Part shown: positions 17,352 through 26,332 of the stretch, in pieces
Position numbering within the stretch: position 1 is the first letter of the stretch
Layout of the letters: every line of letters starts with the position of its first letter
Source of the DNA: Cryobacterium suzukii
Lineage (GTDB): Bacteria > Actinomycetota > Actinomycetes > Actinomycetales > Microbacteriaceae
Assembly: GCF_004403185.1 (NCBI RefSeq)
Contig: NZ_SOHJ01000002.1
Coordinates: 62,001 to 126,000 of the forward strand
DNA length: 64,000 bases
Direction: 5' to 3'
Translations under genes and position numbers: made by a program
Notes under the pieces: model-generated
Told to the model about the DNA's origin: nothing
Database searches by the model: none
The model's input: only the letters and a program-made list of their open reading frames with translations

Positions 17352-18803
17352 ATGAAATTCGGTTCCATAAAGAATCTTGTCAATGGCACGTTTGCTGAAT
17401 CAGCGGATGGATCGTGGATCACCGTCAGCAATCCGGCCACGCACCAAACAGTCGTGGGCCGCGTGCCGGCGATGAGCAAAACCGATCTCGACGCCGTGTT
17501 CACCGCCGCAGAGGCGGGTGCCAAGGTCTGGCGCGCGACGGGACTGCTTCAACGGGGACAAGTGCTCTTGGCGGCGGCCACGGCCATCCGCCTGCGAAGC
17601 GCCGAACTCGTTGACATCATCGTCGGTGAAATGGGCAAGACCTGCGCTGAGGCCACGGGAGAAGTCACAAAGACAGCCGAGTTTTTTGAGTATTACGGGG
17701 GCATGGCCAGACTGCCGTTCGGTGAATATCTAGCGGATGCCCGGCCGGGAACCTTCACCAGTCAGCTGCGCGAGCCCGTCGGCGTCACACTTCTCATCAC
17801 GCCGTGGAACGACCCGCTGCTCACCCCCGCACGAAAGCTGGCGCCGGCATTGCTCGCGGGGAACGCCGTTGTACTCAAGCCGGCAACGGCTACTCCGCTC
17901 ATCGCTCTCACTCTGGCTCAGATCTTGGACGCTGCCGGGCTGCCAGCTGGAGTTCTCGGAACCGTCACCGGGCGAGGAGCAGAGATTGGCGACCGCTTGG
18001 TCTCATACCCTGCCATCAAAGCAGTGTCATTCACCGGGTCTACTGCCGTCGGCACCGCTCTCCGGAAAAAGCTCGCGGGGCGAAATATCCGCGTGCAAAC
18101 GGAGATGGGTGGAAAGAACGCAGTCGTGGTGCTCAACGACGCCGACCTGAAATTGGCCATTCCCGCAATCGTGGCCGGGGCGTTCGCTCAAGCCGGCCAG
18201 CGTTGCACCGCGACCAGCAGACTAATCGTTCAACACGATATTGAAGCTGACTTGGTCGCAGGCATCCGGGTCGCAATGGAGGCCCTGCGCATCGGAGCTG
18301 GCGACCAGCCGGGTGTCGATCTCGGGCCGGTTATCAGCGTTGACGCCCAGTGCTCGATCGAGAAGCTTGTTGCCGGAGCTCTTGATCAGGGAGCAACAAC
18401 TCTCGCGACCACGTCGGCGTCAGACGGTTTGGCTCGCGGCGGGTCGTTTGTTGATGCGACATTCTTGCGCGTGACGGATCAATGTTCCATTTGGCACGAA
18501 GAAGTCTTTGGTCCGGTCCTGTCCATGCTGGTCGTCGACACACCCGAAGACGCTATTGCTGCGGTGAACGACTCCACCTATGGGCTTTCTAGCGCCATCT
18601 TCACTCGAGACCTGGAACGAGCGTTCCAGTTCGTGGAAGCAGTTGATACGGGGCAGGTCTCCGTGAACCAGCCAACAACAGGCTGGGATATTCACCATCC
18701 ATTTGGAGGTTTCAACGACTCTGGCTCGCCGTTCAAAGAACAGGGGCTCATCGCCTTGAGCTTTTATAGCCGCACCAAAACTGCAGCAATCCGAACGCAC
18801 TAA
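17352..18803 (+). CDS. NAD(P)-dependent aldehyde dehydrogenase
   Basis: 483 residues from ATG 17352, with AAGGAG 11 bases before it. Conserved landmarks: LLITPWNDPLLTPARKLAPA, VLKPATATPL, FTGSTAVGTAL, the general base Glu in QTEMGGKN, and the nucleophile Cys in AGQRCTATSR. Resembles succinate-semialdehyde, aryl or alpha-ketoglutaric semialdehyde type dehydrogenases; specificity cannot be set. It follows the iron alcohol dehydrogenase by 57 bases and fits as its next step. Confidence 0.92.
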   Translation: MKFGSIKNLVNGTFAESADGSWITVSNPATHQTVVGRVPAMSKTDLDAVFTAAEAGAKVWRATGLLQRGQVLLAAATAIRLRSAELVDIIVGEMGKTCAEATGEVTKTAEFFEYYGGMARLPFGEYLADARPGTFTSQLREPVGVTLLITPWNDPLLTPARKLAPALLAGNAVVLKPATATPLIALTLAQILDAAGLPAGVLGTVTGRGAEIGDRLVSYPAIKAVSFTGSTAVGTALRKKLAGRNIRVQTEMGGKNAVVVLNDADLKLAIPAIVAGAFAQAGQRCTATSRLIVQHDIEADLVAGIRVAMEALRIGAGDQPGVDLGPVISVDAQCSIEKLVAGALDQGATTLATTSASDGLARGGSFVDATFLRVTDQCSIWHEEVFGPVLSMLVVDTPEDAIAAVNDSTYGLSSAIFTRDLERAFQFVEAVDTGQVSVNQPTTGWDIHHPFGGFNDSGSPFKEQGLIALSFYSRTKTAAIRTH

Positions 18804-18820
18804 CGCGAACCAAGGGACCC

Positions 18821-19582
18821 ATGTCAGACACAGGACTTACGCTGCAGGGCAAGCGCGCTCTGGTCACCGGATCGGGCCGGGGAATTGGTCGAGCTATTGC
18901 AGAAGGATTCGCTGCCGCTGGGGCGCGAGTAGCCCTGGTCTCTCGCACCGCCTCTGAGATCAAAGAGGTGGCCGCGGGCATCGGTCACTACGCAACGGCT
19001 TTCGTCGGCGATGTTTCGCACACGCCTTCTATCCCCGCACTGATCGATGAAATTGAGCACGAAATGGACGGCGGACTGGACATTGTTGTGCACGCGGCAG
19101 GCATACAACACCGACAAGCGGCGGAGGACTTCTCCCACACCGAATGGGATCGCGTCCTGGCCGTGAATCTCACCGCGCCATTCATGCTGAGCCAGGAAAT
19201 CGGCAAACGCCAGCTCCGCGACGCGCGGGAGGGCAGCCATATCTTCGTCGGCTCGTTGACCAGTCACCTATCCGTTCCCGATGTCGTGGCCTACACCGCG
19301 AGCAAGTCGGGTGTGTATGGAATCTTGCGAAGCCTCAGTAGTGAATGGTCTTCGCGCGGCATTCGAGTGAACGGAATCGGTCCTGGCTACATTCACACCA
19401 AACTCACCGAAGCGGCTTTTAACGATTCCGATCGGAAGCAAAAGATGCTGGCCCGAATACCTATGGGGCGTTTCGGCAAGCCAGAAGACCTCGTCGGTCC
19501 GGCCATCTTTCTCGCTTCTCCCGCTGCCGGTTATGTGACCGGGCAGCTGCTGATGGTCGATGGCGGATGGACCGCCGCGTAA
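18821..19582 (+). CDS. Short-chain dehydrogenase/reductase (SDR)
   Basis: 253 residues; ATG 18821 follows the aldehyde dehydrogenase stop by 17 bases with AAGGGA before it. Features: TGSGRGIGRA, HAAGIQH, Ser in GSLTS, YTASK, GPGYIHTKLT. The residue after beta-2 is Ser-Arg (LVSRT), which tends toward NADP. Third SDR of the island, similar in type to gluconate 5-dehydrogenase and related sugar-acid or polyol enzymes. Confidence 0.9.
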   Translation: MSDTGLTLQGKRALVTGSGRGIGRAIAEGFAAAGARVALVSRTASEIKEVAAGIGHYATAFVGDVSHTPSIPALIDEIEHEMDGGLDIVVHAAGIQHRQAAEDFSHTEWDRVLAVNLTAPFMLSQEIGKRQLRDAREGSHIFVGSLTSHLSVPDVVAYTASKSGVYGILRSLSSEWSSRGIRVNGIGPGYIHTKLTEAAFNDSDRKQKMLARIPMGRFGKPEDLVGPAIFLASPAAGYVTGQLLMVDGGWTAA

Positions 19583-19625
19583 ACGATTTACTTTTTTACT
19601 TTTCAATGACGAAAGGACTTAGAAA

Positions 19626-20894
19626 ATGGGTGTTAAGAAGATTGCAAAGCGCAAGCTTGTGCGGCTTTCGGCGTTGGGGGTGGCGACTGTTGTTGCCCTT
19701 CCGCTGTTGATGGGGTGTTCGACGGCGGCGTCGTCGTCGTCGTCGGATTCGATCAAGATTGGGGCGTTCTTCCCGGTGTCGGGTTCGCTTGCCCTGTTGG
19801 GTGAGGAATCGTGGCGCGGAGTGCAGATCGCGACCGACCTGCGCAACGCAGCCGGGGGTGTGGCCGATAAGTCCATTGAGATGGTCTTTGCCGATGTCCC
19901 CGACGTGAACGCAGCGACGTCGGAGGCTCGCCGTTTGGCGTCGGATTCAGACATTAACCTCGCCGTCGGTTCCTACTCTTCCGGGCTGAGCTTGGCTGCG
20001 TCGGAGGTGTTCGCTCGTGGCGGCAGCACGTTCGTCGAGCTGGGTGCAGTCTCGGAGGCGATCACTGACCGCGATTATGAGAACGTTTTCCGGTTCAACC
20101 CGGCAGCAGGCTCGTTTACGAAACTTCAGATGCGGTTCATTACCGAGCACCTCGCGGAGGAACTTGGCAAGCCTGTGTCTGAGTTGAATGTGATTTTGGC
20201 TCACGAGGACTCGGCGTATGGGCAGTCCGTCGCAGAAAACGCCGTTATCGATGCGGCGGAAGCCGGCCTGGTCAACTTCTCGCTGGAGCCCTATAACGCC
20301 AAGTCCACCGACCTGTCGTCGACGGTGTTGCGCCTGAAGGCTAAGGCGCCGGATATCGTCATTGCCGTGTCGTATGCGGCGGATGCGATCCTGCTCGGAC
20401 GCCAGATTCGTGACAATGGGTTGCAGCTGGGCGCGTTCATCGGCACCGGCGGGGGCCACAGCCTCAAGGGCTTCCACGATGCCTTGGGCGAGGCGGCCGA
20501 TGGCGTCTATGACGTTGACTTCACGCAGATCCATGTCAACGAAGAGTTCACTCCCGGCATCACCGAGTTCACGGCCGCTTACGAGGAACGCTACGACTCG
20601 CTTCCCGCCTCGGGCCACGCCCTCGCCAACTTCACCGGTGCGAACTTGCTTTTTGACATTTTGGAAGAAACGAACGGCAGCGACGACCCAGAAGAATTCC
20701 GTCAAGCCGCCCAGAACTTCAAGCTGGAAATCGGCACCACGTCGTCGGGCTGGGGCTTCTCGCTCAACGAAAACAACCAGAACGAACTCGCCGATGTCTA
20801 CGTCATGCAGTGGAACGGCGACCAGCTCGAAACCGTCTGGCCGGAACAAGCCGCCATCCGCGCCCCACTGCCCGCAACGCCATTCGGCGTTTGA
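19626..20894 (+). CDS. Branched-chain amino acid/amide-type ABC transporter substrate-binding lipoprotein
   Basis: 422 residues. The signal peptide ends in LLMGCS with the lipobox Cys near residue 31. The mature protein has the LivJ fold: IKIGAFFPVSGSLALLGEES, ATSEARRLASDSDINLAVG, a GSYSSG ligand-loop, and LNVILAHEDSAYGQS. Relatives bind amino acids, urea, short amides or aromatic acids, so the ligand is not fixed by homology. It heads a five-gene importer block with permeases and ATPases in the usual order, and is preceded by a 43-base spacer with an AAAGGA site. Confidence 0.92.
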   Translation: MGVKKIAKRKLVRLSALGVATVVALPLLMGCSTAASSSSSDSIKIGAFFPVSGSLALLGEESWRGVQIATDLRNAAGGVADKSIEMVFADVPDVNAATSEARRLASDSDINLAVGSYSSGLSLAASEVFARGGSTFVELGAVSEAITDRDYENVFRFNPAAGSFTKLQMRFITEHLAEELGKPVSELNVILAHEDSAYGQSVAENAVIDAAEAGLVNFSLEPYNAKSTDLSSTVLRLKAKAPDIVIAVSYAADAILLGRQIRDNGLQLGAFIGTGGGHSLKGFHDALGEAADGVYDVDFTQIHVNEEFTPGITEFTAAYEERYDSLPASGHALANFTGANLLFDILEETNGSDDPEEFRQAAQNFKLEIGTTSSGWGFSLNENNQNELADVYVMQWNGDQLETVWPEQAAIRAPLPATPFGV

Positions 20895-20912
20895 CCCTTC
20901 GGGAAGTCAAAT

Positions 20913-21800
20913 ATGAATCTCCTCGTTCAAACACTCGTGGCCGGTCTCCTCCTCGGCGGAGTTTACGCATTGATCGCCGTGGGCCTGAACCTCATCTTTG
21001 GAGTCGTGAAGATCATCAACTTCGCGCACGGTGAGCTCGTCATGATCGCAATGTATGCCACGTTCTGGATGTGGACGGCCTGGAGTCTCAGCCCCTACAT
21101 TTCAATCTTCATCATCACGCCGCTTATGTTTGGGTTCGGTGTTCTGCTACAGCGGTTCATCCTTCAGCCCATGCAGAACTCCTCTCCGACGATCAAGATT
21201 TTTGTGACTTTGGGCTTATCCGTTTTGCTCCAAAACCTTGCGCTCGTACTCTTTGGGGGGCAATACAGAAGCACCACGTTCCCCTGGGCCGAACAAAACT
21301 TCAGCGTGCTTGGCGTCACAGCCACCTACGGTCGCATCACCGCATTCCTGGTGGCCATTGCCTTGGTCATCGCGCTGTTCTACCTCATGAAGAAGACCCT
21401 CACGGGAAAGGTCCTTCGCGCTTTGGCGGAGGACCGTGAGACGGCAGGACTCATCGGTATTCCCGTGAAGAAGTACTATCTAGTCGCGATGGGGCTGGGA
21501 ACGGCGATGGCGGCGATCGCTGGAGTACTGATTGGACCCTTCCAATCAGTCTTCCCACTGGCCGGTGCCCATTTCACGCTTCTGGCGTTTGTCGTTGTTG
21601 TACTCGGGGGCCTGGGGAACATGGCCGGATCCTTGATCGGTGGGCTGTTCCTTGGTGCCGTTGAAACGCTGGCGGGTACCTATATCGACCCGGCCCTGCA
21701 ACAAGTCGCTGTGTTCGCGGTCTTCATCATCGTTCTTTTGGTTCGCCCGCAAGGAATCTTCGGTGGGTCAGCTCGCAACGCGGAAGTAGGTCTCAAATGA
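20913..21800 (+). CDS. Branched-chain amino acid-type ABC transporter permease (LivH-like)
   Basis: 295 residues, about eight hydrophobic segments. The start LVQTLVAGLLLGGVYALIAV and GLNLIFGVVKIINFAHGEL are hallmark LivH sequences; ALAEDRETAGLIGIPVKK marks the cytoplasmic coupling loop, and VVVLGGLGNMAGSLIGGLFL the C-terminal conserved block. Forms the channel with the LivM-like partner, whose start codon overlaps this gene by 4 bases. Confidence 0.93.
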   Translation: MNLLVQTLVAGLLLGGVYALIAVGLNLIFGVVKIINFAHGELVMIAMYATFWMWTAWSLSPYISIFIITPLMFGFGVLLQRFILQPMQNSSPTIKIFVTLGLSVLLQNLALVLFGGQYRSTTFPWAEQNFSVLGVTATYGRITAFLVAIALVIALFYLMKKTLTGKVLRALAEDRETAGLIGIPVKKYYLVAMGLGTAMAAIAGVLIGPFQSVFPLAGAHFTLLAFVVVVLGGLGNMAGSLIGGLFLGAVETLAGTYIDPALQQVAVFAVFIIVLLVRPQGIFGGSARNAEVGLK

Positions 21801-22840
21801 AGAAAAAAAGCCTTATTTGGACTCTCGGGTTGGTGGCTGCAGCCGGGCTCGTCCCCGTCTTCACATCGGATCAATACATCCTGCATGTGTGCGTGATGAT
21901 CCTCATCTACGTGGGGGTCACCGTGGCCTGGAACATTCTCGCTTTTGGTGGAATTCTCTCGCTCGGGCATGCCGCCTTTTTCGGGATCGGATCGTACACC
22001 GTGGCGATCCTCTACGTAAAAATGGATGTCAACCCTTGGCTCGGAATCTTGGCGGCGATGGTAACCGCTGCGCTTGGTTCCTTGCTCCTAGCTGTGCCGC
22101 TTTTACGGTTGCGTGGACCATTCTTTGCCCTGGCAACACTGGCTTTTGCAGAATCACTGCGCTTGATCGCGATCTATGCTGTTCCACTGACCAACGGGTC
22201 GGTCGGCATTACGACTCCGCCCACCCAGGGATTTGCTCTCATCTCGTTCTCCTCACGCGAACCGTATTACTACATCGTCTTGGCGATGGCACTGATCGCG
22301 ATTGGCATCTCCATCTGGATCTATTACTCCAAAATGGGATACCACCTGCGAGCCTCGGCCTCCGATGATGAAGCCGTTCGTGCCCTCGGGGTTAGGACTC
22401 CTCGTCTTAAGCTCGCGGCGCTGGTTATCAGCGCCGCCCTTACTGGAGCCTTTGGCGCGTTCGCAGCCATGTATCTCTTTGTCATTGACCCGGAAACAAA
22501 CTTTTCCACTCCGCTCTACTCGATCCAGCCAGCGCTGAACGGAATCATCGGCGGGATGGGGACCGTCGCCGGGCCAATCGTGGGAGCGATTGTCATGACA
22601 CCACTCGGTGAGTGGTTGCGCACCACGTTCTCGGGCACCACACAAGGCCTCAACTTTGTGATCTACGGTGTTGCGCTGATCATCATTGTTCGGGTAATGC
22701 CGGGAGGGATCGTATCGGGTATGAAAAAGCTGTATCGGCGTTTCCGCCCAGAAAATAGAAGTGACGGCACGGCTCCAGACGCGTCAGGACCGATCCAGCC
22801 CGAACAGGAACTCGCCAATTCCGAAGGAGGGCGCTCATGA
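21797..22840 (+). CDS. Branched-chain amino acid-type ABC transporter permease (LivM-like)
   Basis: 347 residues with about nine hydrophobic segments. Typical elements: VTVAWNILAFGGILSLGHAA, FGIGSYT, LRLRGPFFALATLAFAE, RASASDDEAVRALGVRT in the coupling loop and LNGIIGGMGTVAGPIVGAI. A charged, proline-rich 30-residue tail (RPENRSDGTAPDASG) follows the last membrane segment. Overlaps both neighbours by 4 bases, so the importer is translated as a coupled set. Confidence 0.93.
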   Translation: MKKKSLIWTLGLVAAAGLVPVFTSDQYILHVCVMILIYVGVTVAWNILAFGGILSLGHAAFFGIGSYTVAILYVKMDVNPWLGILAAMVTAALGSLLLAVPLLRLRGPFFALATLAFAESLRLIAIYAVPLTNGSVGITTPPTQGFALISFSSREPYYYIVLAMALIAIGISIWIYYSKMGYHLRASASDDEAVRALGVRTPRLKLAALVISAALTGAFGAFAAMYLFVIDPETNFSTPLYSIQPALNGIIGGMGTVAGPIVGAIVMTPLGEWLRTTFSGTTQGLNFVIYGVALIIIVRVMPGGIVSGMKKLYRRFRPENRSDGTAPDASGPIQPEQELANSEGGRS

Positions 22841-23562
22841 CGAACGCGACCATTCTCAAAGTCGAGGGAGTTTCTAAGCGTTTTGGTGGAGTGCAGGCGG
22901 TTAGTGACGTCTCGTTGACCCTGCAGCACGGTGAAATTGTAGGTCTGATCGGCGCCAACGGTGCAGGTAAGACATCCTTCTTCAATCTAATTTCTGGCAT
23001 GCACTATCCGGATGCTGGCTCAGTGGCTTTCGCAGGCGGAGACATCACTCGATTGGATCCGGCCAGCCGTGCCCGACGTGGCATCGGGCGTACGTTTCAG
23101 GTGGTCCGGCCGTTCACCGGGATGACCGTGGCCGAAAATGTGATGGTGCCGCTCCTGGTCAATGACTCGAGTGTGCGACGAGCACGGCTCCGGGCCATGG
23201 AATTGCTCGACGAGCTGAGCATCGCAGACCTCGCCAAGAAGCCGGCTGAGGGCTTGACTCTGGCTCAACGAAAACGAGTGGAAGTCGCTCGGGCGCTGGC
23301 GACTGGCCCAAAACTGCTGTTGCTTGACGAGGTGCTCGCGGGACTCAACAGCCGAGAGGTGATTGATGTGCTCCCCTTCATTAAGAAGGTGCGGGATCGT
23401 GGTGTATCAATTCTCATGATCGAACATCTCGTTTCCGCTGTCATGGAAGTTTCCGATCGAATGATGGTCCTCGATAGAGGAAGCGTGCTCGTACACGGCC
23501 TGCCGGCTGATGTCGTCAGCGATCCCCGCGTCATCGCGGCATATTTGGGGGAAGAAGACTAA
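22837..23562 (+). CDS. ABC transporter ATP-binding protein (LivG-like)
   Basis: 241 residues. Walker A GANGAGKTSFFNLISG, then GRTFQVVRPFTGMTVAENV, Walker B LLLLDEVLAGL and the switch His in MIEHLVSAVMEV. The signature is unusual: LTLAQRKRVEVARALA stands where LSxGQ is expected, with Thr and Ala replacing Ser and Gly; LivG proteins often have LPYGxQR, so this is a mild variant. Pairs with the LivF-like ATPase next to it. Confidence 0.92.
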   Translation: MTNATILKVEGVSKRFGGVQAVSDVSLTLQHGEIVGLIGANGAGKTSFFNLISGMHYPDAGSVAFAGGDITRLDPASRARRGIGRTFQVVRPFTGMTVAENVMVPLLVNDSSVRRARLRAMELLDELSIADLAKKPAEGLTLAQRKRVEVARALATGPKLLLLDEVLAGLNSREVIDVLPFIKKVRDRGVSILMIEHLVSAVMEVSDRMMVLDRGSVLVHGLPADVVSDPRVIAAYLGEED

Positions 23563-24266
23563 TGCTTCAGGTCAAGAATATCTCGGCGTACTACGGCGAT
23601 GCGCAAGCACTCGAGAACGTGAGTCTCGCGGTATCAGAATCAGGGGTAGTAGCTCTTCTCGGGCCCAATGCCGCCGGAAAATCGACAACGTTACGTGTGA
23701 TCAGCGGCATTCTTCCGGCCGCCAGCGGGAGCGTAACTTTTAACGGGGAGGACATTACCACTGCCTCACCGCAGGAGCGAGTTGAGTTGGGACTCGTTCA
23801 CGTGCCGGAAGGGAGAAAACTTTTCGGTACGCTCAGCGTCGAGGACAACCTTTTGCTCGGCGGCTACTGTGGGCGCAAAGACCGCAAGACTGGGTCCCGG
23901 TTGGAACGGGTTTATGAGCGTTTCCCCAAGCTTAAGGAACGCCGCAATCAGGATGCGGGATTGCTGTCGGGAGGGGAACAGCAGATGGTCGCCGTGGGGC
24001 GAGGGTTGATGGCGCAACCTAAAGTGCTAATGATCGATGAGATGTCTTTGGGCCTAGCGCCCTTGATTGTCAAACAGATGTTTTCTCTCGTCCAGGAGAT
24101 CGCGTTAGAGGGCGTGTGCGTTCTCATCGTTGAGCAGCACGTTCAGAACGCCCTGGCTGTGTCCCATCACGGGTTCATCATTGAGAGTGGTGTGACTCGA
24201 GTGGCCGGCACAGCGCAGGAACTCATGGAGAGCGCGTTGGTTCGAGAATCGTACCTAGGCCACTGA
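23562..24266 (+). CDS. ABC transporter ATP-binding protein (LivF-like)
   Basis: 234 residues. Walker A GPNAAGKSTTLRVISG, VHVPEGRKLFGTLSVEDNL typical of LivF, signature LSGGEQQMVAVGRGLM, Walker B VLMIDEMSLGLAP and His in LIVEQHVQNAL. Starts at the last base of the LivG-like stop codon and ends where the zinc dehydrogenase starts, so the importer and the catabolic genes are on one transcript. Confidence 0.93.
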   Translation: MLQVKNISAYYGDAQALENVSLAVSESGVVALLGPNAAGKSTTLRVISGILPAASGSVTFNGEDITTASPQERVELGLVHVPEGRKLFGTLSVEDNLLLGGYCGRKDRKTGSRLERVYERFPKLKERRNQDAGLLSGGEQQMVAVGRGLMAQPKVLMIDEMSLGLAPLIVKQMFSLVQEIALEGVCVLIVEQHVQNALAVSHHGFIIESGVTRVAGTAQELMESALVRESYLGH

Positions 24267-25372
24267 TGATGGTGCACTTAGACACTGCGTCAGCAGATCC
24301 ATTCGTTCTTGAGCAGATGCACGCTCTCGTCAAGAAGAGCAGAGATCGTCGAGATATTGGGCTTGAAGTGCTCCCGGTTCCCTTGCCGGGTCCTGGGCAG
24401 GTGCTTATAGAGACCGAAGCTGTCGGCCTGTGTGGCAGCGATATCCATGCCATAAATGGGCACGTCGGCTACGAGTGGATGCCCGAGCGTGTGACTCTCG
24501 GCCATGAGGCGGTAGGGCGCATTGTCCGAACCGGCGCCAACGTCGATTCGGCATGCATCGGAAACCGCGTTGTCCCCATGGCAATTGACGGCTGTTTGGA
24601 GTGCGAGACATGTCTCAGTGGCGCGCCGCAGCTGTGTCTCGAGCGCGATTGCCTCGGACTGTCCTTTGACGGTGCTTTAGCGCAGTATTTTGTGTTGGAC
24701 GCTGACCGAGTCTTTGTAATCGACAACAGCTTGAGGGCGTCGGTAGCGGCGCTAATCGAACCGGCCGCTGTGGCAGCTCACGCGGTTGGCCAGCTCGCCG
24801 AAAATCTTCGAGGGCGCCGAGTCGTAGTCTCGGGACCCGGTGCTGTAGGCATCCTGTCGTGTCTTTTTGCGGCAGCAGCGGGCGCTGACGTGGAACTTGT
24901 CTGCCCGGAGGCTGGCCCTCAGACTCGACGGGAATTTGCCGAACATTTGGGCATCAAAACTATCTACGGACATCATGGGCTGGCTGCAGGACCGCCCGTT
25001 GACGCTTGGATCGAGGCGTCCGGGGCCGAAGCGGCGTTCAGCGGCGCCGTCGAGAGCCTACGCCGTGGAGGAACCTTGGTTGTCGTTGCTCTTTTTGCGA
25101 GAGCGCCGTCATTCGATGTCAATCAGATGGTCAGGGGCGAACTCCGGCTGTACGGAACGTACGGCTACACGCGTGCCGACTATTCCACGGCCCACGAGCT
25201 TCTTGTCGGGTGGCAAGACCGCCTCGAACCAATGGTTTCTACTTACCACCTCACTGACGTTGATGCCGCCATCAGCGCTACGGAACAAGCCTCGGTCATC
25301 AAGGCCGTCGTCGTGCCCGGAGGCGCCACGAAAACTATTACAGGGAGCACCAAAGATGATCTTTCTCACTGA
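24266..25372 (+). CDS. Zinc-dependent medium-chain alcohol dehydrogenase
   Basis: 368 residues; two adjacent ATGs at 24266 and 24269 are both possible starts. Catalytic zinc ligands: Cys in GLCGSDIHAI, His-Glu in LGHEAVG; structural zinc: four Cys in GCLECETCLSGAPQLCLE. Rossmann part with SGPGAVGILSCLFAAAAGAD. Resembles butanediol, sorbitol and threonine dehydrogenases that oxidise secondary alcohols next to a polar group. The gene follows the importer without a gap and overlaps the next gene by 17 bases. Confidence 0.9.
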   Translation: MMVHLDTASADPFVLEQMHALVKKSRDRRDIGLEVLPVPLPGPGQVLIETEAVGLCGSDIHAINGHVGYEWMPERVTLGHEAVGRIVRTGANVDSACIGNRVVPMAIDGCLECETCLSGAPQLCLERDCLGLSFDGALAQYFVLDADRVFVIDNSLRASVAALIEPAAVAAHAVGQLAENLRGRRVVVSGPGAVGILSCLFAAAAGADVELVCPEAGPQTRREFAEHLGIKTIYGHHGLAAGPPVDAWIEASGAEAAFSGAVESLRRGGTLVVVALFARAPSFDVNQMVRGELRLYGTYGYTRADYSTAHELLVGWQDRLEPMVSTYHLTDVDAAISATEQASVIKAVVVPGGATKTITGSTKDDLSH

Positions 25373-26330
25373 AGATGACGTGAACGACCTTGTCTCCATG
25401 GATGACGCGCTGACAGCTGTGCGCACCGCGCTGGGTGGGCAGGGCCGAGGAACGACAAACAATGCGATTCGGTCCCGAGCGAGTCTGGGACCACTTAACC
25501 TGAACATTCTGGGTGGTGCTGTAGACGAGATGCAGAGTCTTGGCGCCAAGATCTACGTGACCGGTTCTGGTGCAGCGAAATTCTGGTTCATGCTCTTTGC
25601 CTCAGACGGAACCTGTGACGCTCTGATGGAAGCAGATCGTCTCGGCCAATTGCGCACGGGCGCCGCGTCGGGTATTTCCACGCAGTCCCTAGCGAGAGCA
25701 GATGCAGACGAACTTGGCCTCATCGGGTCCGGTTACCAGGCCTGGACGCAGGCTGAAGCCATCGTGCGGTCTTCAAATATCTCCAAAATTCGAGTGTTCA
25801 GCCGAAGCCCACAGAATGCTCAGAAATTCGCGACCGACTTCTCGGAACGGTTCTCCCTGTCAGTCGAACCGGTGACGTCGGTCGACAGCGCGATCGATGG
25901 CGCCGACATTGTGGTCACCATGACCTCGTCACACAATCCGATCATCGAGGCTAGCCACCTGCGACCAGGCACGCACTACGTCTTCGCCGGGTCCAATAAT
26001 CCGCTCAATAGCGAGGCTGCGCCAGCCGTACTTTCGGGTATCGACGTCTTGGTCACAGATGACCTGGACCAGGCACGGATCGAAGGCGGCACACTGCTGC
26101 GTGCGGTCGACGCCGGAACGATCGGCTGGGAGACCGTTGGTTTGCTCGGCGACGTCATTGCAGGAAGAGCCATCGGGCGCGAGGGTGACAACCAAACTAC
26201 CGCCTTCATCGCCCACGGTGCAGGCTCGTGGGACACCGCCCTCGGTCGAGTCGCCTTCGAAAAAGCGACGGCCCAGGGGCGCGGCGTGGTGTTACCGATT
26301 TCTGGCGGCGTCGTCGCGGGGCGGCGGTAG
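25356..26330 (+). CDS. Ornithine cyclodeaminase/mu-crystallin family protein
   Basis: 324 residues from ATG 25356 (GGGAG about 10 bases before, start inside the preceding gene). Family landmarks: an N-terminal LTEDDVNDLVSMDDALTAVR, LGAKIYVTG, EADRLGQLRTGAASGIST, a modified Rossmann loop LIGSGYQAWTQAEAI (usually GxGxQA), and LRPGTHYVFAGS. Members include ornithine cyclodeaminase, ketimine reductases, and alanine or N-methyl amino acid dehydrogenases, so an amine/imine step is possible. The key Lys of the Ile-Lys segment near residue 69 appears kept (GAKIY). Unusual companion for alcohol dehydrogenases, suggesting a nitrogen-containing substrate. Confidence 0.85.
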   Translation: MIFLTEDDVNDLVSMDDALTAVRTALGGQGRGTTNNAIRSRASLGPLNLNILGGAVDEMQSLGAKIYVTGSGAAKFWFMLFASDGTCDALMEADRLGQLRTGAASGISTQSLARADADELGLIGSGYQAWTQAEAIVRSSNISKIRVFSRSPQNAQKFATDFSERFSLSVEPVTSVDSAIDGADIVVTMTSSHNPIIEASHLRPGTHYVFAGSNNPLNSEAAPAVLSGIDVLVTDDLDQARIEGGTLLRAVDAGTIGWETVGLLGDVIAGRAIGREGDNQTTAFIAHGAGSWDTALGRVAFEKATAQGRGVVLPISGGVVAGRR

Positions 26331-26332
26331 TC